This document shows, one piece after another, positions 1 to 8,641 of a stretch of DNA of 64,000 bases (position 1 is the stretch's first letter; each line of letters starts with the position of its first letter). The notes under the pieces were generated by a model. It saw nothing but the letters and a program-made list of their open reading frames with translations. It ran no database searches and had not been told where the DNA came from. This stretch comes from Phycisphaeraceae bacterium. GTDB lineage: Bacteria > Planctomycetota > Phycisphaerae > Phycisphaerales > Phycisphaeraceae. The position numbers were made by a program, and so were the translations under genes. The stretch spans positions 62,001 through 126,000 of the forward strand of contig JADZCR010000001.1 in the NCBI GenBank assembly GCA_020851465.1, given 5' to 3'.

Positions 1-2412
1 GACCTGGCGGTGCTGCTGGGTGTCGCCAAGCTCATCATCGACAACAACTGGCACGACGTAGATTTCTGCCGCCGCTTCACTGACTTCCCCCTGCTGGTGC
101 GTACCGACAACCTTCAGCGTCTGCGTCCGCAGGATGTGTTCAAGGGATACGTAATTAAAGACATCAAGGGCGGTCCGTCCTACAAGGCGCACGGCCTGAC
201 CGACGAGCAGCGTCAGTCCATCGGCGACTTCTGCATGTGGGACGCCAAGAAGGGTCAGGTCGTCGCGGTGTCGCGTGACGAGGTGGGTGAAAAGCTCGCG
301 TTCGAGCCGGCACTCGACGGAACCTTCACGGTCGAGACGATCGACGGCAAGCGCGTCGAAGTCATGCCGGTGCTCGAAATGTATCGCCGCCACCTCAAGG
401 ATTACGACCTCAAGACGGTCCAGGAACTCAGCGGGGCCGACCCCGTGCTCGTGGAACGGCTCGCCAAGGATCTGGCGACGATCAAGCCCGCGGCAATCCA
501 CGTCGGCGAAGGCGTCAACCACTACTTCCACGCCACGCTGCACAACCGCGTCTGCTTCATGCTCGTGGCTCTGACAGGCAACATCGGCAAGCACGGAACC
601 GGCTCGCACACATGGGCCGGCAACTACAAGGGCGCGTTGTTCCAGGGCGCGTCGTGGGCCGGTCCGGGTGTGGGTGCTTACATCTACGAAGACCCCTTCA
701 ACCCCGTCCTCGATGAGAAGGGCGTGATCGATCATCACCACATGCGCCATTGCTCATCCAATGAGGAACCCAGCTACTGGGCCTATGGCGAGAAGGTGCT
801 GAAGATCAAAACGGCGCAGGGTGAAAAGCTCTTCACCGGCCAGACGCACCTGCCCACTCCGACAAAACTCATCTGGTACAACAACGCCAACTTCCTCAAT
901 CAGTCCAAGTGGATCTACGACCTGATCCAGAACGTGCTGCCCAAGGTTGACATGATCATCGACCAGCAGATGGAATGGACCGGTTCGGCCGAGTACGCCG
1001 ACATCGTCCTGCCCGTCAACTCGTGGGTGGAGTTCCAGGATCTTGAGATCGGCGGATCGTGCTCGAACCCGTTCATCCAGGCGTGGGGCGGCGACGCGCT
1101 CAAGCCGGTGCATGATTCACGCGATGACGCCATGGTCTTTTCGCTCGTCGGTGACGCCTTCACCGCCATCACGGGCGACAAGCGGTTCAGCGATTATTGG
1201 AAGTACATCAAGGAGCGCAAGAGCCGCGTCTATATCCAGCGGGTTCTCGACTCGTGCATCACCACCCGCGGCAAAGATGGCCCATACCAGATCGACCGCA
1301 TGATGCGCGGTGAGTACGGCGGCCAGCCCGGCTCGGCTCTGTGGCTTTTCCGTACCTATCCGCGCGTGGCGTTCTACGAACAGGTCCACGACAACGTCCC
1401 GTTCTACACCGACTCAGGACGGCTCGCCTCCTACTGCGATCTGCCCGAAGCGATCGAGTACGGCGAAAATCTCATCGTCCACCGCGAAGGTGTGGAAGCG
1501 ACGCCCTACCTGCCGAACGTCATCGTCTCGACCAGTCCCTACATCAGGCCGCAGAGCTACGGCATCGCTCTGGACTCACTCGATCCCGACGAGCGAAGCG
1601 TGCGAAACGTCAAGATGTCCTGGGAGGAAGTCAAAAAGACGGTCAATCCGCTCTGGGCGCAGGGTTTCCGCTTCTTCTGCTCGACACCCAAAAGCCGTCA
1701 CAGCACGCACTCCTCGTGGTCCACGGTGGACTGGAACTGGATCTGGTCCTGCAATCACGGCGACCCGTACCGCGCGGACAAGCGCGCTCCGGGCGTCGGC
1801 GACCGGCAGATTCAGATGAATCCGCAGGCCGCCAAGGACCTGGGACTCAACGCCGGCGACTATGTCTGGGTGGACGCCAATCCACAGGACCGGCCGTACC
1901 GCGGCTGGAAGGAAAACGATTTCCGCTACCGCGCCTTCCGCTGCATGGTGCGGTTGAAGGTCAATCCCGCGCTGCCTTACCACATGACCATCATGAAGCA
2001 CACGGGCTGGATCGCCAGTGAGCGAACGGTCAAGGCGGCCGAGTCACGGCCGGACGGACAGGCACTGGCGGAGGATACGGGTTATCAGGCGAGCTACCGG
2101 TACGGCTCGCACCAGTCGATCACCCGCGGCTGGCTCCCGCCCATGCACCAGACCGACACACTCTTCCACAAGAAGACCGGCGGCATGGGATTCAAGTACG
2201 GCTCCGACGTGGACAACCACGCGATCAATACCGTGCCCAAGGAAACGCTCGTCCGCGTCATCAAGGCGGAGGATGGCGGAATCGGCGGCAAAGGCATCTG
2301 GGCTCCGGCGCTCTCAGGCTTCGGACCCGAAAGCCATGAACCTAAAAACCTCGCTTACCTCAGCGGTTCTCTGACGACGCTGGGGACACCAGGAGGCGGC
2401 GATGAGTATTGA
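1..2412 (+). CDS. nxrA: NXR/nitrate-reductase-type molybdopterin oxidoreductase, catalytic alpha subunit (5' partial)
   Basis: Catalytic (Mo-bisMGD) subunit of a DMSO-reductase-family enzyme. The frame is open from base 1, so the N-terminus is outside the window, including any signal peptide, the FeS ligands and the Mo ligand. About 803 residues remain. They carry the central and C-terminal molybdopterin regions: the GVNHYFHATLHNR and LTGNIGKHGTGSHTW stretches, the EWTGSAEYADIVLPVNSWVE stretch typical of the family, and a C-terminal dinucleotide-binding domain. The assignment to the nitrite oxidoreductase branch comes mainly from the beta subunit downstream (2757-4049), which looks like NxrB. 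The gene overlaps the next small gene by 11 bases, so the two are translationally linked. Substrate and direction cannot be read from sequence: nitrite oxidation, nitrate reduction or a related oxyanion reaction are all possible. Confidence 0.75.
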   Translation, partial: DLAVLLGVAKLIIDNNWHDVDFCRRFTDFPLLVRTDNLQRLRPQDVFKGYVIKDIKGGPSYKAHGLTDEQRQSIGDFCMWDAKKGQVVAVSRDEVGEKLAFEPALDGTFTVETIDGKRVEVMPVLEMYRRHLKDYDLKTVQELSGADPVLVERLAKDLATIKPAAIHVGEGVNHYFHATLHNRVCFMLVALTGNIGKHGTGSHTWAGNYKGALFQGASWAGPGVGAYIYEDPFNPVLDEKGVIDHHHMRHCSSNEEPSYWAYGEKVLKIKTAQGEKLFTGQTHLPTPTKLIWYNNANFLNQSKWIYDLIQNVLPKVDMIIDQQMEWTGSAEYADIVLPVNSWVEFQDLEIGGSCSNPFIQAWGGDALKPVHDSRDDAMVFSLVGDAFTAITGDKRFSDYWKYIKERKSRVYIQRVLDSCITTRGKDGPYQIDRMMRGEYGGQPGSALWLFRTYPRVAFYEQVHDNVPFYTDSGRLASYCDLPEAIEYGENLIVHREGVEATPYLPNVIVSTSPYIRPQSYGIALDSLDPDERSVRNVKMSWEEVKKTVNPLWAQGFRFFCSTPKSRHSTHSSWSTVDWNWIWSCNHGDPYRADKRAPGVGDRQIQMNPQAAKDLGLNAGDYVWVDANPQDRPYRGWKENDFRYRAFRCMVRLKVNPALPYHMTIMKHTGWIASERTVKAAESRPDGQALAEDTGYQASYRYGSHQSITRGWLPPMHQTDTLFHKKTGGMGFKYGSDVDNHAINTVPKETLVRVIKAEDGGIGGKGIWAPALSGFGPESHEPKNLAYLSGSLTTLGTPGGGDEY

Positions 2413-2764
2413 ACTCAACCAGCCTGCTCACCCCGCGTCACGGCCGGCGGAGCCGGACCATCCTCTGATTCTCGATGGCGGCGTCGTCCCCGGCGATGCG
2501 TCTCTGATGGTTCGCTGCATGATCGAAGAGCTCCTCCAGATCGGTATCCCCCGACAGGAGCTGCTGGCGATGAGTCGTGATCCTAATTTTCAGGGACTTT
2601 TCGCGGCGCGGCGTGATCTGGGAGATCAGACGATGGACGCCCTGATCGACGGCGCTTTTAACCGCGTCGGTCGCCATCGTCACCGCACCGTGGAGTTCAC
2701 CGGTGACGTTCAGTCCGCCACGTTGACCATCGGGGGATCCAGTAAGGAGCCAAACCGTGCCTAA
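2402..2764 (+). CDS. Unrecognised 120-residue protein between alpha and beta subunit genes
   Basis: No family was recognised. The ATG lies inside the end of the alpha-subunit gene (11-base overlap), and the stop lies inside the start of the beta-subunit gene (8-base overlap). This places it firmly in the operon. The protein is soluble-looking, with a proline-rich first 20 residues and a predicted helical centre (VRCMIEELLQIGIPRQELL), followed by a short beta-rich tail. There is no signal peptide, no Cys-rich motif and only one cysteine. A role in assembly, or as a small accessory subunit of the molybdoenzyme, is inference from position only. Confidence 0.7.
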   Translation: MSIELNQPAHPASRPAEPDHPLILDGGVVPGDASLMVRCMIEELLQIGIPRQELLAMSRDPNFQGLFAARRDLGDQTMDALIDGAFNRVGRHRHRTVEFTGDVQSATLTIGGSSKEPNRA

Positions 2765-4049
2765 TGTTTACAACTGGCAACTCGGCCGTGAGATGAGCTA
2801 TCCCTACGAAGAACACCACCCGGAGTGGCAGTTCGCCTTTGTCTTCAACATCAACCGCTGCATCGCCTGCCAGACCTGCACCATGGCGTGCAAGAGCACC
2901 TGGACCTTCTCACGCGGTCAGGAATACATGTGGTGGAACAACGTCGAGACCAAGCCCTTCGGCGGATACCCGCAGAACTGGGACTCGAAGCTGCTCAACC
3001 TTCTCAATGCCGCCAACCCCGACGGTCAGGTCTGGAACCCTGAAGCGGAAAAAACCCAGCAGGCTCCCTTCGGGACGTTCGACGGCAAGACCATCTTTGA
3101 AGCGGTGGACAAACAGTACGACGAGACCGGCCCCAAACGGGCGCTGGGCTACATCCCCACCGATCAGGAATGGCAGGCCCCCAACATCCACGAGGAAACC
3201 GCAACGGGTGAAGCGTGGAACAAGGAGGCCTTCGGCAGCAGCGCGCAGCTTCCTGAACACAAAGTCTGGTACTTCTACCTTCAGCGGCTTTGTAATCACT
3301 GCACCTATCCCGGCTGCCTCGCGGCCTGCCCGCGCCAGGCGATCTACAAGCGGCCGGAAGACGGCATCGTGCTCATCGATCAGTCCCGATGCCAGGGCTA
3401 CAAGAAATGCGTCGAAGCATGCCCTTACAAAAAGTCCATGTATCGCACGACCACCGGCACAAGCGAAAAGTGTGTCGGTTGCTATCCACGCATCGAAGGC
3501 AAAGACCCGCACATCAGCCCCAACGGTGAACCGGCGGAAACACGCTGCATGGCTGTCTGCCCCGGCAAAATCCGTCTTCAGGGTCTGGTCAAGATCGGTC
3601 CCGACGGCAAGTGGGCGGAAGACCGTTGGAGCCCGCTGTATTACCTGATCCGTGAGCGGAAAATCGCCCTGCCGCTCTATCCTCAGTTCGGTACCGAACC
3701 TAATGGTTTCTACATCCCGCCCCGCTGGGTGCCCCGCCCCTACCTGACGCAGATGTTCGGGCCGGGCGTCGAATCGGCGATCGAGCAATACTCCTGCCCC
3801 GACCGCGACCTGCTGGCGGTGCTCCAGCTTTTCCGCGCCACGCAGCAGATCATCTTCCGCTACGAAGTGAAACAGGGACCGAAGGTCGCCGAAATCGAAG
3901 TGACGATGCCCAACGGCAAGACCAAGGTGCAGGAGATCTACAACGACACCGTGCTCGGATACAACAAGTTCGGTGTCGAGGTCGTCCGCACAACAATCGA
4001 AGAGCCGTCGTTCGAGCGTAATGCTGAACTGCACATGAACAGCATCTGA
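2757..4049 (+). CDS. nxrB: NxrB-like iron-sulfur beta subunit of nitrite oxidoreductase/nitrate reductase family
   Basis: Electron-transfer subunit of a type II DMSO-reductase-family enzyme, 430 residues. The start is GTG with AAGGAG seven bases upstream. Four cysteine groups are visible: C35/C38/C41/C45; C179/C182/C187/C191; C212-x-G-Y215-x2-C218-x3-C222; and C239/C242/C264/C268. The tyrosine at 215 sits where a fourth cysteine would be, as in NarH-type proteins that bind a [3Fe-4S] cluster there. The N-terminus (VYNWQLGR, then FNINRCIACQTC) and the C-terminal EDRWSPLYY and ALPLYPQFGTEPNGFYIPPRW stretches match, from memory, NxrB of Nitrospira and anammox bacteria better than NarH. There is no signal peptide, so export would be with the alpha subunit. 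No membrane or haem gamma subunit follows it. Confidence 0.82.
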   Translation: MPNVYNWQLGREMSYPYEEHHPEWQFAFVFNINRCIACQTCTMACKSTWTFSRGQEYMWWNNVETKPFGGYPQNWDSKLLNLLNAANPDGQVWNPEAEKTQQAPFGTFDGKTIFEAVDKQYDETGPKRALGYIPTDQEWQAPNIHEETATGEAWNKEAFGSSAQLPEHKVWYFYLQRLCNHCTYPGCLAACPRQAIYKRPEDGIVLIDQSRCQGYKKCVEACPYKKSMYRTTTGTSEKCVGCYPRIEGKDPHISPNGEPAETRCMAVCPGKIRLQGLVKIGPDGKWAEDRWSPLYYLIRERKIALPLYPQFGTEPNGFYIPPRWVPRPYLTQMFGPGVESAIEQYSCPDRDLLAVLQLFRATQQIIFRYEVKQGPKVAEIEVTMPNGKTKVQEIYNDTVLGYNKFGVEVVRTTIEEPSFERNAELHMNSI

Positions 4050-4061
4050 GAGGATCACGCG

Positions 4062-4892
4062 ATGGAAACCCAAACTCTGGTGGATACCGCTGACCTGCTG
4101 GCTCGACAGGTTGTCGTCGCTGCGCTCTCCGAGGCGATGGTGGATCGCCGCGCCAGGCCGCTCGACTCAACGCACCGCTTTGATGCGAATCTGCTCCGAC
4201 GCGCCTGGGCGGTGCTGGCCGACTCCAGCCGCACCCAGCCGCCCGCCAAGCTGGGACTCGGAGAGCTGCGCCCCGAAGAGACCGACATCGAGCCGCTCAT
4301 CCGCTGGCTGGCGCGCGAGCCGCAATTGCGCGGGGAAATGTATCAGGTGGTCTTCGGCCTGGTCGCTTCGCGCGACTGCACACCCTATGAGACCGAATAC
4401 TGCCACTGGAGCGATCCGACTTATCGCGCCCAGCAGATGGCGGACATCGCAGGGTTTTACCGGGCGTTCAGCGTCGAGCCGAGCGATCTGCGCCCGGAGC
4501 GACACGATCACGTTTCGCTTGAGCTGGAGTTCATCGCGTTCCTGCTCCAGAAATTGAGCCATGCGCAGCAACAGGCAATGGGTGAAGGTGCGGAGGTCTG
4601 CCAGGACGCCCTGAAAAACTTCGTGCGTGACCACATCGTCTGGTGGATACCGACATTTGCGCGATGCGTGGAACGACGAGTCGAGCGAATGTCACCAGAC
4701 CTTGCCGACACGGCGACGCGCGACGCGCTGCAGGACTGGGCGGGTGCCGCCCGCGTGCTGCGTGCCTGGACCGCTGCTGAGCGGATCGCCAACGGCGTCG
4801 AACCCAGCCAGCGCATCATCGCTCCGATGGTCGAGCCTCCGCCCGCCGAGGAGGAGAGCTGCGGCGGCTGTGCACAGGCGGTTCCCCAGTAG
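4062..4892 (+). CDS. TorD/DmsD-family molybdoenzyme maturation chaperone
   Basis: A 276-residue, all-helical protein with the TorD-family CxPYETEY-type motif (CTPYETEYCHW, near residue 107) and a second conserved region around DHVSLELEFIAFLLQKL. TorD-like proteins bind the apo-catalytic subunit of a molybdoenzyme, assist cofactor insertion and hold it back from Tat export until folded. The gene begins 12 bases after the beta subunit, with GAGAGG as ribosome-binding site, so its client is very probably the upstream alpha subunit. It ends in a CGGC motif that could bind a metal. That tail is not a general TorD feature. Confidence 0.8.
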   Translation: METQTLVDTADLLARQVVVAALSEAMVDRRARPLDSTHRFDANLLRRAWAVLADSSRTQPPAKLGLGELRPEETDIEPLIRWLAREPQLRGEMYQVVFGLVASRDCTPYETEYCHWSDPTYRAQQMADIAGFYRAFSVEPSDLRPERHDHVSLELEFIAFLLQKLSHAQQQAMGEGAEVCQDALKNFVRDHIVWWIPTFARCVERRVERMSPDLADTATRDALQDWAGAARVLRAWTAAERIANGVEPSQRIIAPMVEPPPAEEESCGGCAQAVPQ

Positions 4893-4903
4893 GCGTCGAT
4901 ACG

Positions 4904-5962
4904 GTGCTCAACTCCAGCGTTTCACTTCCCGTTCTCGACTATCAGAGCGAAAGCTCCCGTTGTGACGTGGACGCGATCCGTCCGGGTGAAAATCTGCAGG
5001 ACGCTCACGGCAGGCGGGTCCGTTATCTCCGCCTCTCCCTGACATCCGCCTGTTCGATGCGCTGCCTCTACTGCCGACCAACCACGATGGGTCACGATCA
5101 TGATCCGTCCCGGATGACGCCTGTTGAAATCGAGCGGCTCGTCCGTCACCTCGTCGAGCAGCGGAACGTGCGAAAGGTGCGGCTTACCGGCGGCGAGCCG
5201 ACCAGCCGCTCGGACCTGTTGGAAATCATCCGCCGTCTCAGTGCGATTCGTGGCCTGGAAGACCTGGCAATGACGACCAACGGTCTGACGCTGGCGCGCC
5301 ACGCCGATGACTACCGCCGCGCCGGTCTGCGCCGTGTGAACATCAGCCTCGACTCGCTCGACCCCAACCGTTTCGAGCGCGTCACTGGCGTGCGCGGCGT
5401 GACCCGTGTAATTGAGGGAATCGATGCGGCGCAGGCAGCCGGTCTCCTGCCGGTGAAAATCAACACGGTTGTCGTCCGCGATGAGAATACGGCCGACCTG
5501 CCGGAGCTGATCCTCTTTGCCGCGGATCGCGGACTGGAGATTCGGCTGATCGAGCTGATGCCCATGGGACCGCTCGCCCCGCAATGGGCCGGCCGGTTTG
5601 TCTCGCAGCAGGAGATGAGAAAATCTCTCGACCCGATCGTGCGGTCGTGGTGGCACTTCTCATCAGGCTCCGACGCGGCGAGGGTCGATCTGGCGGAGCT
5701 GCGTGACGGCCGGTGCGTGCGCATCGGTTTCGTCACCGCGATGAGCTGCCGATTCTGCGAGGCGTGCGATCGCATCCGCATCGGTGCCGATGGAACGATT
5801 TACCCCTGCCTGATGGATCATCCCGCGGGAAACCTGATGCGGGCACTTCGTCCGGAGTTTGATGCTGCGTTGCTCGACCGGATGCTGATGAGTTCGCTAG
5901 CGGAAAAGAAACGGGAACACCCCGCCACCGGCGCGGGGATCATGACTCGGATCGGCGGGTAA
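4904..5962 (+). CDS. moaA: GTP 3',8-cyclase MoaA (molybdenum cofactor biosynthesis)
   Basis: Radical SAM enzyme for the first step of molybdopterin synthesis, turning GTP into 3',8-cyclo-7,8-dihydro-GTP. The 352-residue protein has the SAM-cluster motif C50-x3-C54-x2-C57, the LTGGEP motif at 94-99, and the C-terminal substrate-side cluster C285-x2-C288-x13-C302. It also has the family's terminal Gly-Gly. The GTG start lies 11 bases after the chaperone gene. Its position directly behind a molybdoenzyme and its chaperone suggests that cofactor supply is co-expressed with the enzyme. Confidence 0.9.
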   Translation: MLNSSVSLPVLDYQSESSRCDVDAIRPGENLQDAHGRRVRYLRLSLTSACSMRCLYCRPTTMGHDHDPSRMTPVEIERLVRHLVEQRNVRKVRLTGGEPTSRSDLLEIIRRLSAIRGLEDLAMTTNGLTLARHADDYRRAGLRRVNISLDSLDPNRFERVTGVRGVTRVIEGIDAAQAAGLLPVKINTVVVRDENTADLPELILFAADRGLEIRLIELMPMGPLAPQWAGRFVSQQEMRKSLDPIVRSWWHFSSGSDAARVDLAELRDGRCVRIGFVTAMSCRFCEACDRIRIGADGTIYPCLMDHPAGNLMRALRPEFDAALLDRMLMSSLAEKKREHPATGAGIMTRIGG

Positions 5963-6009
5963 TAAACCCGTCCCACAACGGAACGAAAATCGACAGCAGA
6001 GCGGCGGGG

Positions 6010-7701
6010 TCACTCCGGCATGGCGAGCTGATCGATGTAGCGGGCTTCAAAGCCCGGATCAAGATTCAGCTCGACGATTTCCATATCGCGGCCGATGCGG
6101 GATATTTCCTTCAGTACGTTCCGATCAAGCAGCGTCAGGTACGCGCCGCCGAGCGACGTGTTGCCGACGACTTCAACCTGTTGCGGGGTAAACCCCGGCA
6201 GCAAGCCGCTGGCGATGGCGTTGGGAACATCCAGATGCAGGCCGAATCCGCCGGCGAGATAGACCTTGCGCAGATCGGACGGCGCAAGCCCGACACGTTC
6301 GAGCAGCGTCAGAATACCGGCGGCGATGGCGGCCTTGGCCTGGAGCAGTGAAGCGATGTCAGGCTCGCTGACCAGAACCGCTTCACGGCCGCGACCGTGT
6401 GCAACCTTAAGCGACAAGGTGCCGTGCTCATCGCGGCTCATCGCTTTTTCCGAACCGGGCAGATGTGCGGTCTGATAGCGACCGGTTGGGTCGAGCAGGC
6501 CGATGCGTCGTCCTTCCGCGAGGAAATCGATATACGCCGACCCGCAGATTCCCACGGGTTTATCTCCGCCGATCACTTCCGTCCGCACTTCAAAGGGTGA
6601 CGCTTCAAACCGGATGGTTTCGATAGCGCCGCGACCTGCACGGATTCCGCTGGTGAGTCGCGCGCCCTCGAACGCCGGCCCTGCCGCCGTTGCGCAACCC
6701 AGCAGCCGCTCATCCTGCTTGAGGATGATTTCGCCGTTGGTGCCCACATCGACCAGGAGACTCGGCCCCGGATCGTAGAGCATGCCGCTGGCGAGCACAC
6801 CGGCGCAGAGGTCAGCGCCGACATACGCCGACGCCGACGGCAGCAGATGAATGGGGGTATCCGGCGCCAGACCCGGCACTTCAAGCCGCACACTGCCGGC
6901 CGTGATGCAGCGATGTTCCAGAAAGGCAGGCGTAAACGGTGCGGTGCCCATCGGCGAGGGATCGACCCCCGCCAGCAGATGAAGCATCGTCGTGTTAGCC
7001 GCGATCGACAGACAGACGAGGCGGTCCTCATGCGGCTGGCGGTCAGGAAACACCATTGCTTTGCGCAGCAACGGCGCGATGGTCTCCTTCACCAGAGCAT
7101 CCTGTAATTGCTGCACCATTGCTGAATCGCTCAGGCAGAGATTGATGCGGGTCAGCACGTCATCGCCCAGGTGCATCTGGCGGTTAAAGGCTGAGGACTG
7201 CCCGACCACTTCGCCGGTCGCCAGATCGACGAGCAGAACCGCCACCGTCGTCGTGCCGACATCGATGGCGGCACCCAGATTTCGCGGTAACGATCCGTTG
7301 CTACCGCTGGTGCCGTTTCCCGACGCCTGGTGCTGCCAGAGCGGGTCATGGGCACGGGCGACGTTCAGACGAAACGACGTCACGACCTGCGGCTCATGCG
7401 CCAGCAGGGAACGAGCTGGAATGCGTACATGCGATCTGTCATCGAAACGGAACTCGCAGCCGCGCAGCTCCACCGGGGCTGCCCCCGCCTCGACGACCTG
7501 CCCGGTGACGCAATGGACCGCCCTGCCGCGAACCAGCTCCACCACGCATCCATCACACAAACCACGCTGGCCGCACCGTGTGTTGAGCGGCATCGACTCG
7601 CGTCGGAGTATTTCGGAAAGCTTCTGTTCGCCGCTGCCGGCCGTTGAGATCATCCGCCGGTCCTGCGGCGATTCAACATCCAGATATTCTTTTGGATCCA
7701 T
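6010..7701 (-). CDS. RACo-like ATP-dependent reductive activator of corrinoid proteins (2Fe-2S + ASKHA/DUF4445)
   Basis: This 563-residue protein has an N-terminal ferredoxin-type [2Fe-2S] motif (C43-x5-C49-x2-C52, with C82 as probable fourth ligand). An ASKHA ATPase-type domain follows, with the phosphate-binding DVGTTTVAVLLVD near 148 and a second LLVDVGTNGEI. This architecture is that of RACo/RamQ-type proteins, which reduce accidentally oxidised Co(II) corrinoid back to Co(I). It reads away from the corrinoid-protein gene at 8642, probably from the same control region, with the DUF1638 gene ahead of it. Its client is most likely that corrinoid protein. Confidence 0.85.
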   Translation of the reverse strand: MDPKEYLDVESPQDRRMISTAGSGEQKLSEILRRESMPLNTRCGQRGLCDGCVVELVRGRAVHCVTGQVVEAGAAPVELRGCEFRFDDRSHVRIPARSLLAHEPQVVTSFRLNVARAHDPLWQHQASGNGTSGSNGSLPRNLGAAIDVGTTTVAVLLVDLATGEVVGQSSAFNRQMHLGDDVLTRINLCLSDSAMVQQLQDALVKETIAPLLRKAMVFPDRQPHEDRLVCLSIAANTTMLHLLAGVDPSPMGTAPFTPAFLEHRCITAGSVRLEVPGLAPDTPIHLLPSASAYVGADLCAGVLASGMLYDPGPSLLVDVGTNGEIILKQDERLLGCATAAGPAFEGARLTSGIRAGRGAIETIRFEASPFEVRTEVIGGDKPVGICGSAYIDFLAEGRRIGLLDPTGRYQTAHLPGSEKAMSRDEHGTLSLKVAHGRGREAVLVSEPDIASLLQAKAAIAAGILTLLERVGLAPSDLRKVYLAGGFGLHLDVPNAIASGLLPGFTPQQVEVVGNTSLGGAYLTLLDRNVLKEISRIGRDMEIVELNLDPGFEARYIDQLAMPE

Positions 7702-7718
7702 AGTTCAGGTACTCATCC

Positions 7719-8540
7719 TCAGGGTGCGGCGGTTCCGCCGGCCTTTGCCGACGGTGCCACTTCAACCACCCGCTCGTCGGCGGTCATTTGCAGGGACTGT
7801 CCCGGCTCAAGAACAATAAACCGCTCGTCGTCCCAGTCCCCCGACAGCAACGCTTCGAGCAGGGACGGATCGCCGCGCTGATGGTCAAACTGCCAGCCCA
7901 GCCAGTCCGCGCATTGCTTCGTGTAATCCAGGTCCTGCTCCGTCGCCCCGATCGTCAAATCGACGTATGTCGCGTGATCGTAGGTCTGGAACCACTTCTG
8001 TTCCTCCTCCATGAGAAACTCGGCATTCTCCTCGCCGTACTGCTCCTGATATTTTCGGAGGAGTTTGTTGTAGCGTTCCTTACCCGGCGGCGTGTGATGC
8101 TTGTTCCATCCGGGGCTGTACCAGTATGTGCCGGGATTCTGGCGGACATACTGGGCGTATCGCTCTTTGCTGCCCAGCAGGATCGTGATGCAGTCGTGGG
8201 CGCGGGGCATGATGAGCCTGGCACGACTTGCCTTGACGCCTTCGGTTCCCCGGCTGCACAGACCGTAGCCCAGCAGAATCACATCGGGATTCACTCGTTG
8301 CTCTACGGATTCAACCGCAGCTTGCAACTCCACGCGCAGACGATCCGGCTCGTTGTGCAGCCCCTGACGCATCCATTCAAAGTGAATCAGATGGGAATAA
8401 GGCTTGGCGTAGTGCTCGACCTCAATTTCGAGCACGGCACAGGAGATGATCGCCACCCGTAACTGCTTGGACGGCTGTTGCTTATCGCCTGACTGATCTT
8501 GCGTCTCAGACCCGTGTGACGTCTGTGATGGCTGGGGCAT
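7719..8540 (-). CDS. DUF1638 family protein
   Basis: About 273 residues. The ATG at 8540 was chosen because GAGGAA lies just upstream; a TTG twelve codons earlier is open but has no such site. The segments VAIISCAVLEIEVEHY and VILLGYGLCSRG and the conserved HDC (PRAHDCITILLG) fit DUF1638, a family of unknown biochemical function often found beside corrinoid-dependent methyltransferase genes. The first ~30 residues are polar and low-complexity. The stop is 17 bases from the activator gene start, so the two are co-transcribed. A role in handling the corrinoid or the methyl donor is inference from neighbours. Confidence 0.75.
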   Translation of the reverse strand: MPQPSQTSHGSETQDQSGDKQQPSKQLRVAIISCAVLEIEVEHYAKPYSHLIHFEWMRQGLHNEPDRLRVELQAAVESVEQRVNPDVILLGYGLCSRGTEGVKASRARLIMPRAHDCITILLGSKERYAQYVRQNPGTYWYSPGWNKHHTPPGKERYNKLLRKYQEQYGEENAEFLMEEEQKWFQTYDHATYVDLTIGATEQDLDYTKQCADWLGWQFDHQRGDPSLLEALLSGDWDDERFIVLEPGQSLQMTADERVVEVAPSAKAGGTAAP

Positions 8541-8577
8541 GGAAAATTCCTCAAATCTTTTCCCACAAGCGACCAAT

Positions 8578-8606
8578 TTGCTCTGATTCAGTGTAGCATA
8601 TATAAC
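8578..8606 (+). promoter_or_regulatory. Candidate sigma-70 promoter of the corrinoid methyltransferase operon
   Basis: TTGCTC (8578-8583) and TATAAC (8601-8606) are separated by exactly 17 bases, in an AT-rich stretch that contrasts with the GC-rich surroundings. The predicted transcription start falls on the inverted repeat at 8613-8628. The region also serves the divergent DUF1638/RACo genes. Confidence 0.45.
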
Positions 8607-8612
8607 GAATAA

Positions 8613-8628
8613 AGGATATTATTATCCT
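8613..8628. promoter_or_regulatory. Perfect inverted repeat, possible operator, in the divergent control region
   Basis: AGGATA and TATCCT arms enclose TTAT. The repeat sits at the predicted transcription start and just ahead of the AAAAGGAG ribosome-binding site of the corrinoid-protein gene. It could be a repressor site or a short 5' hairpin. No regulator gene lies next to it. Confidence 0.35.
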
Positions 8629-8641
8629 AAAAGGAGCAATT

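Noticed and set aside
2910-4073. 387-codon leftward frame opposite the nxrB-like gene
   Set aside because: It is antisense to a gene with intact cysteine motifs; not supported.
1-4892. Classical respiratory NarGHJI operon
   Set aside because: The chaperone is TorD-like rather than clearly NarJ, no narI follows, and the beta subunit's end blocks look NXR-like. A nitrate-reducing direction is still possible.
5956-5970. CGGGT/ACCCG hairpin at the moaA stop codon as a terminator
   Set aside because: Only a five-base stem, it includes the stop codon and has no T-run.
8541-8641. Cobalamin riboswitch ahead of the corrinoid-protein gene
   Set aside because: The 101-base gap is too short, and no B12-box-like sequence is present.
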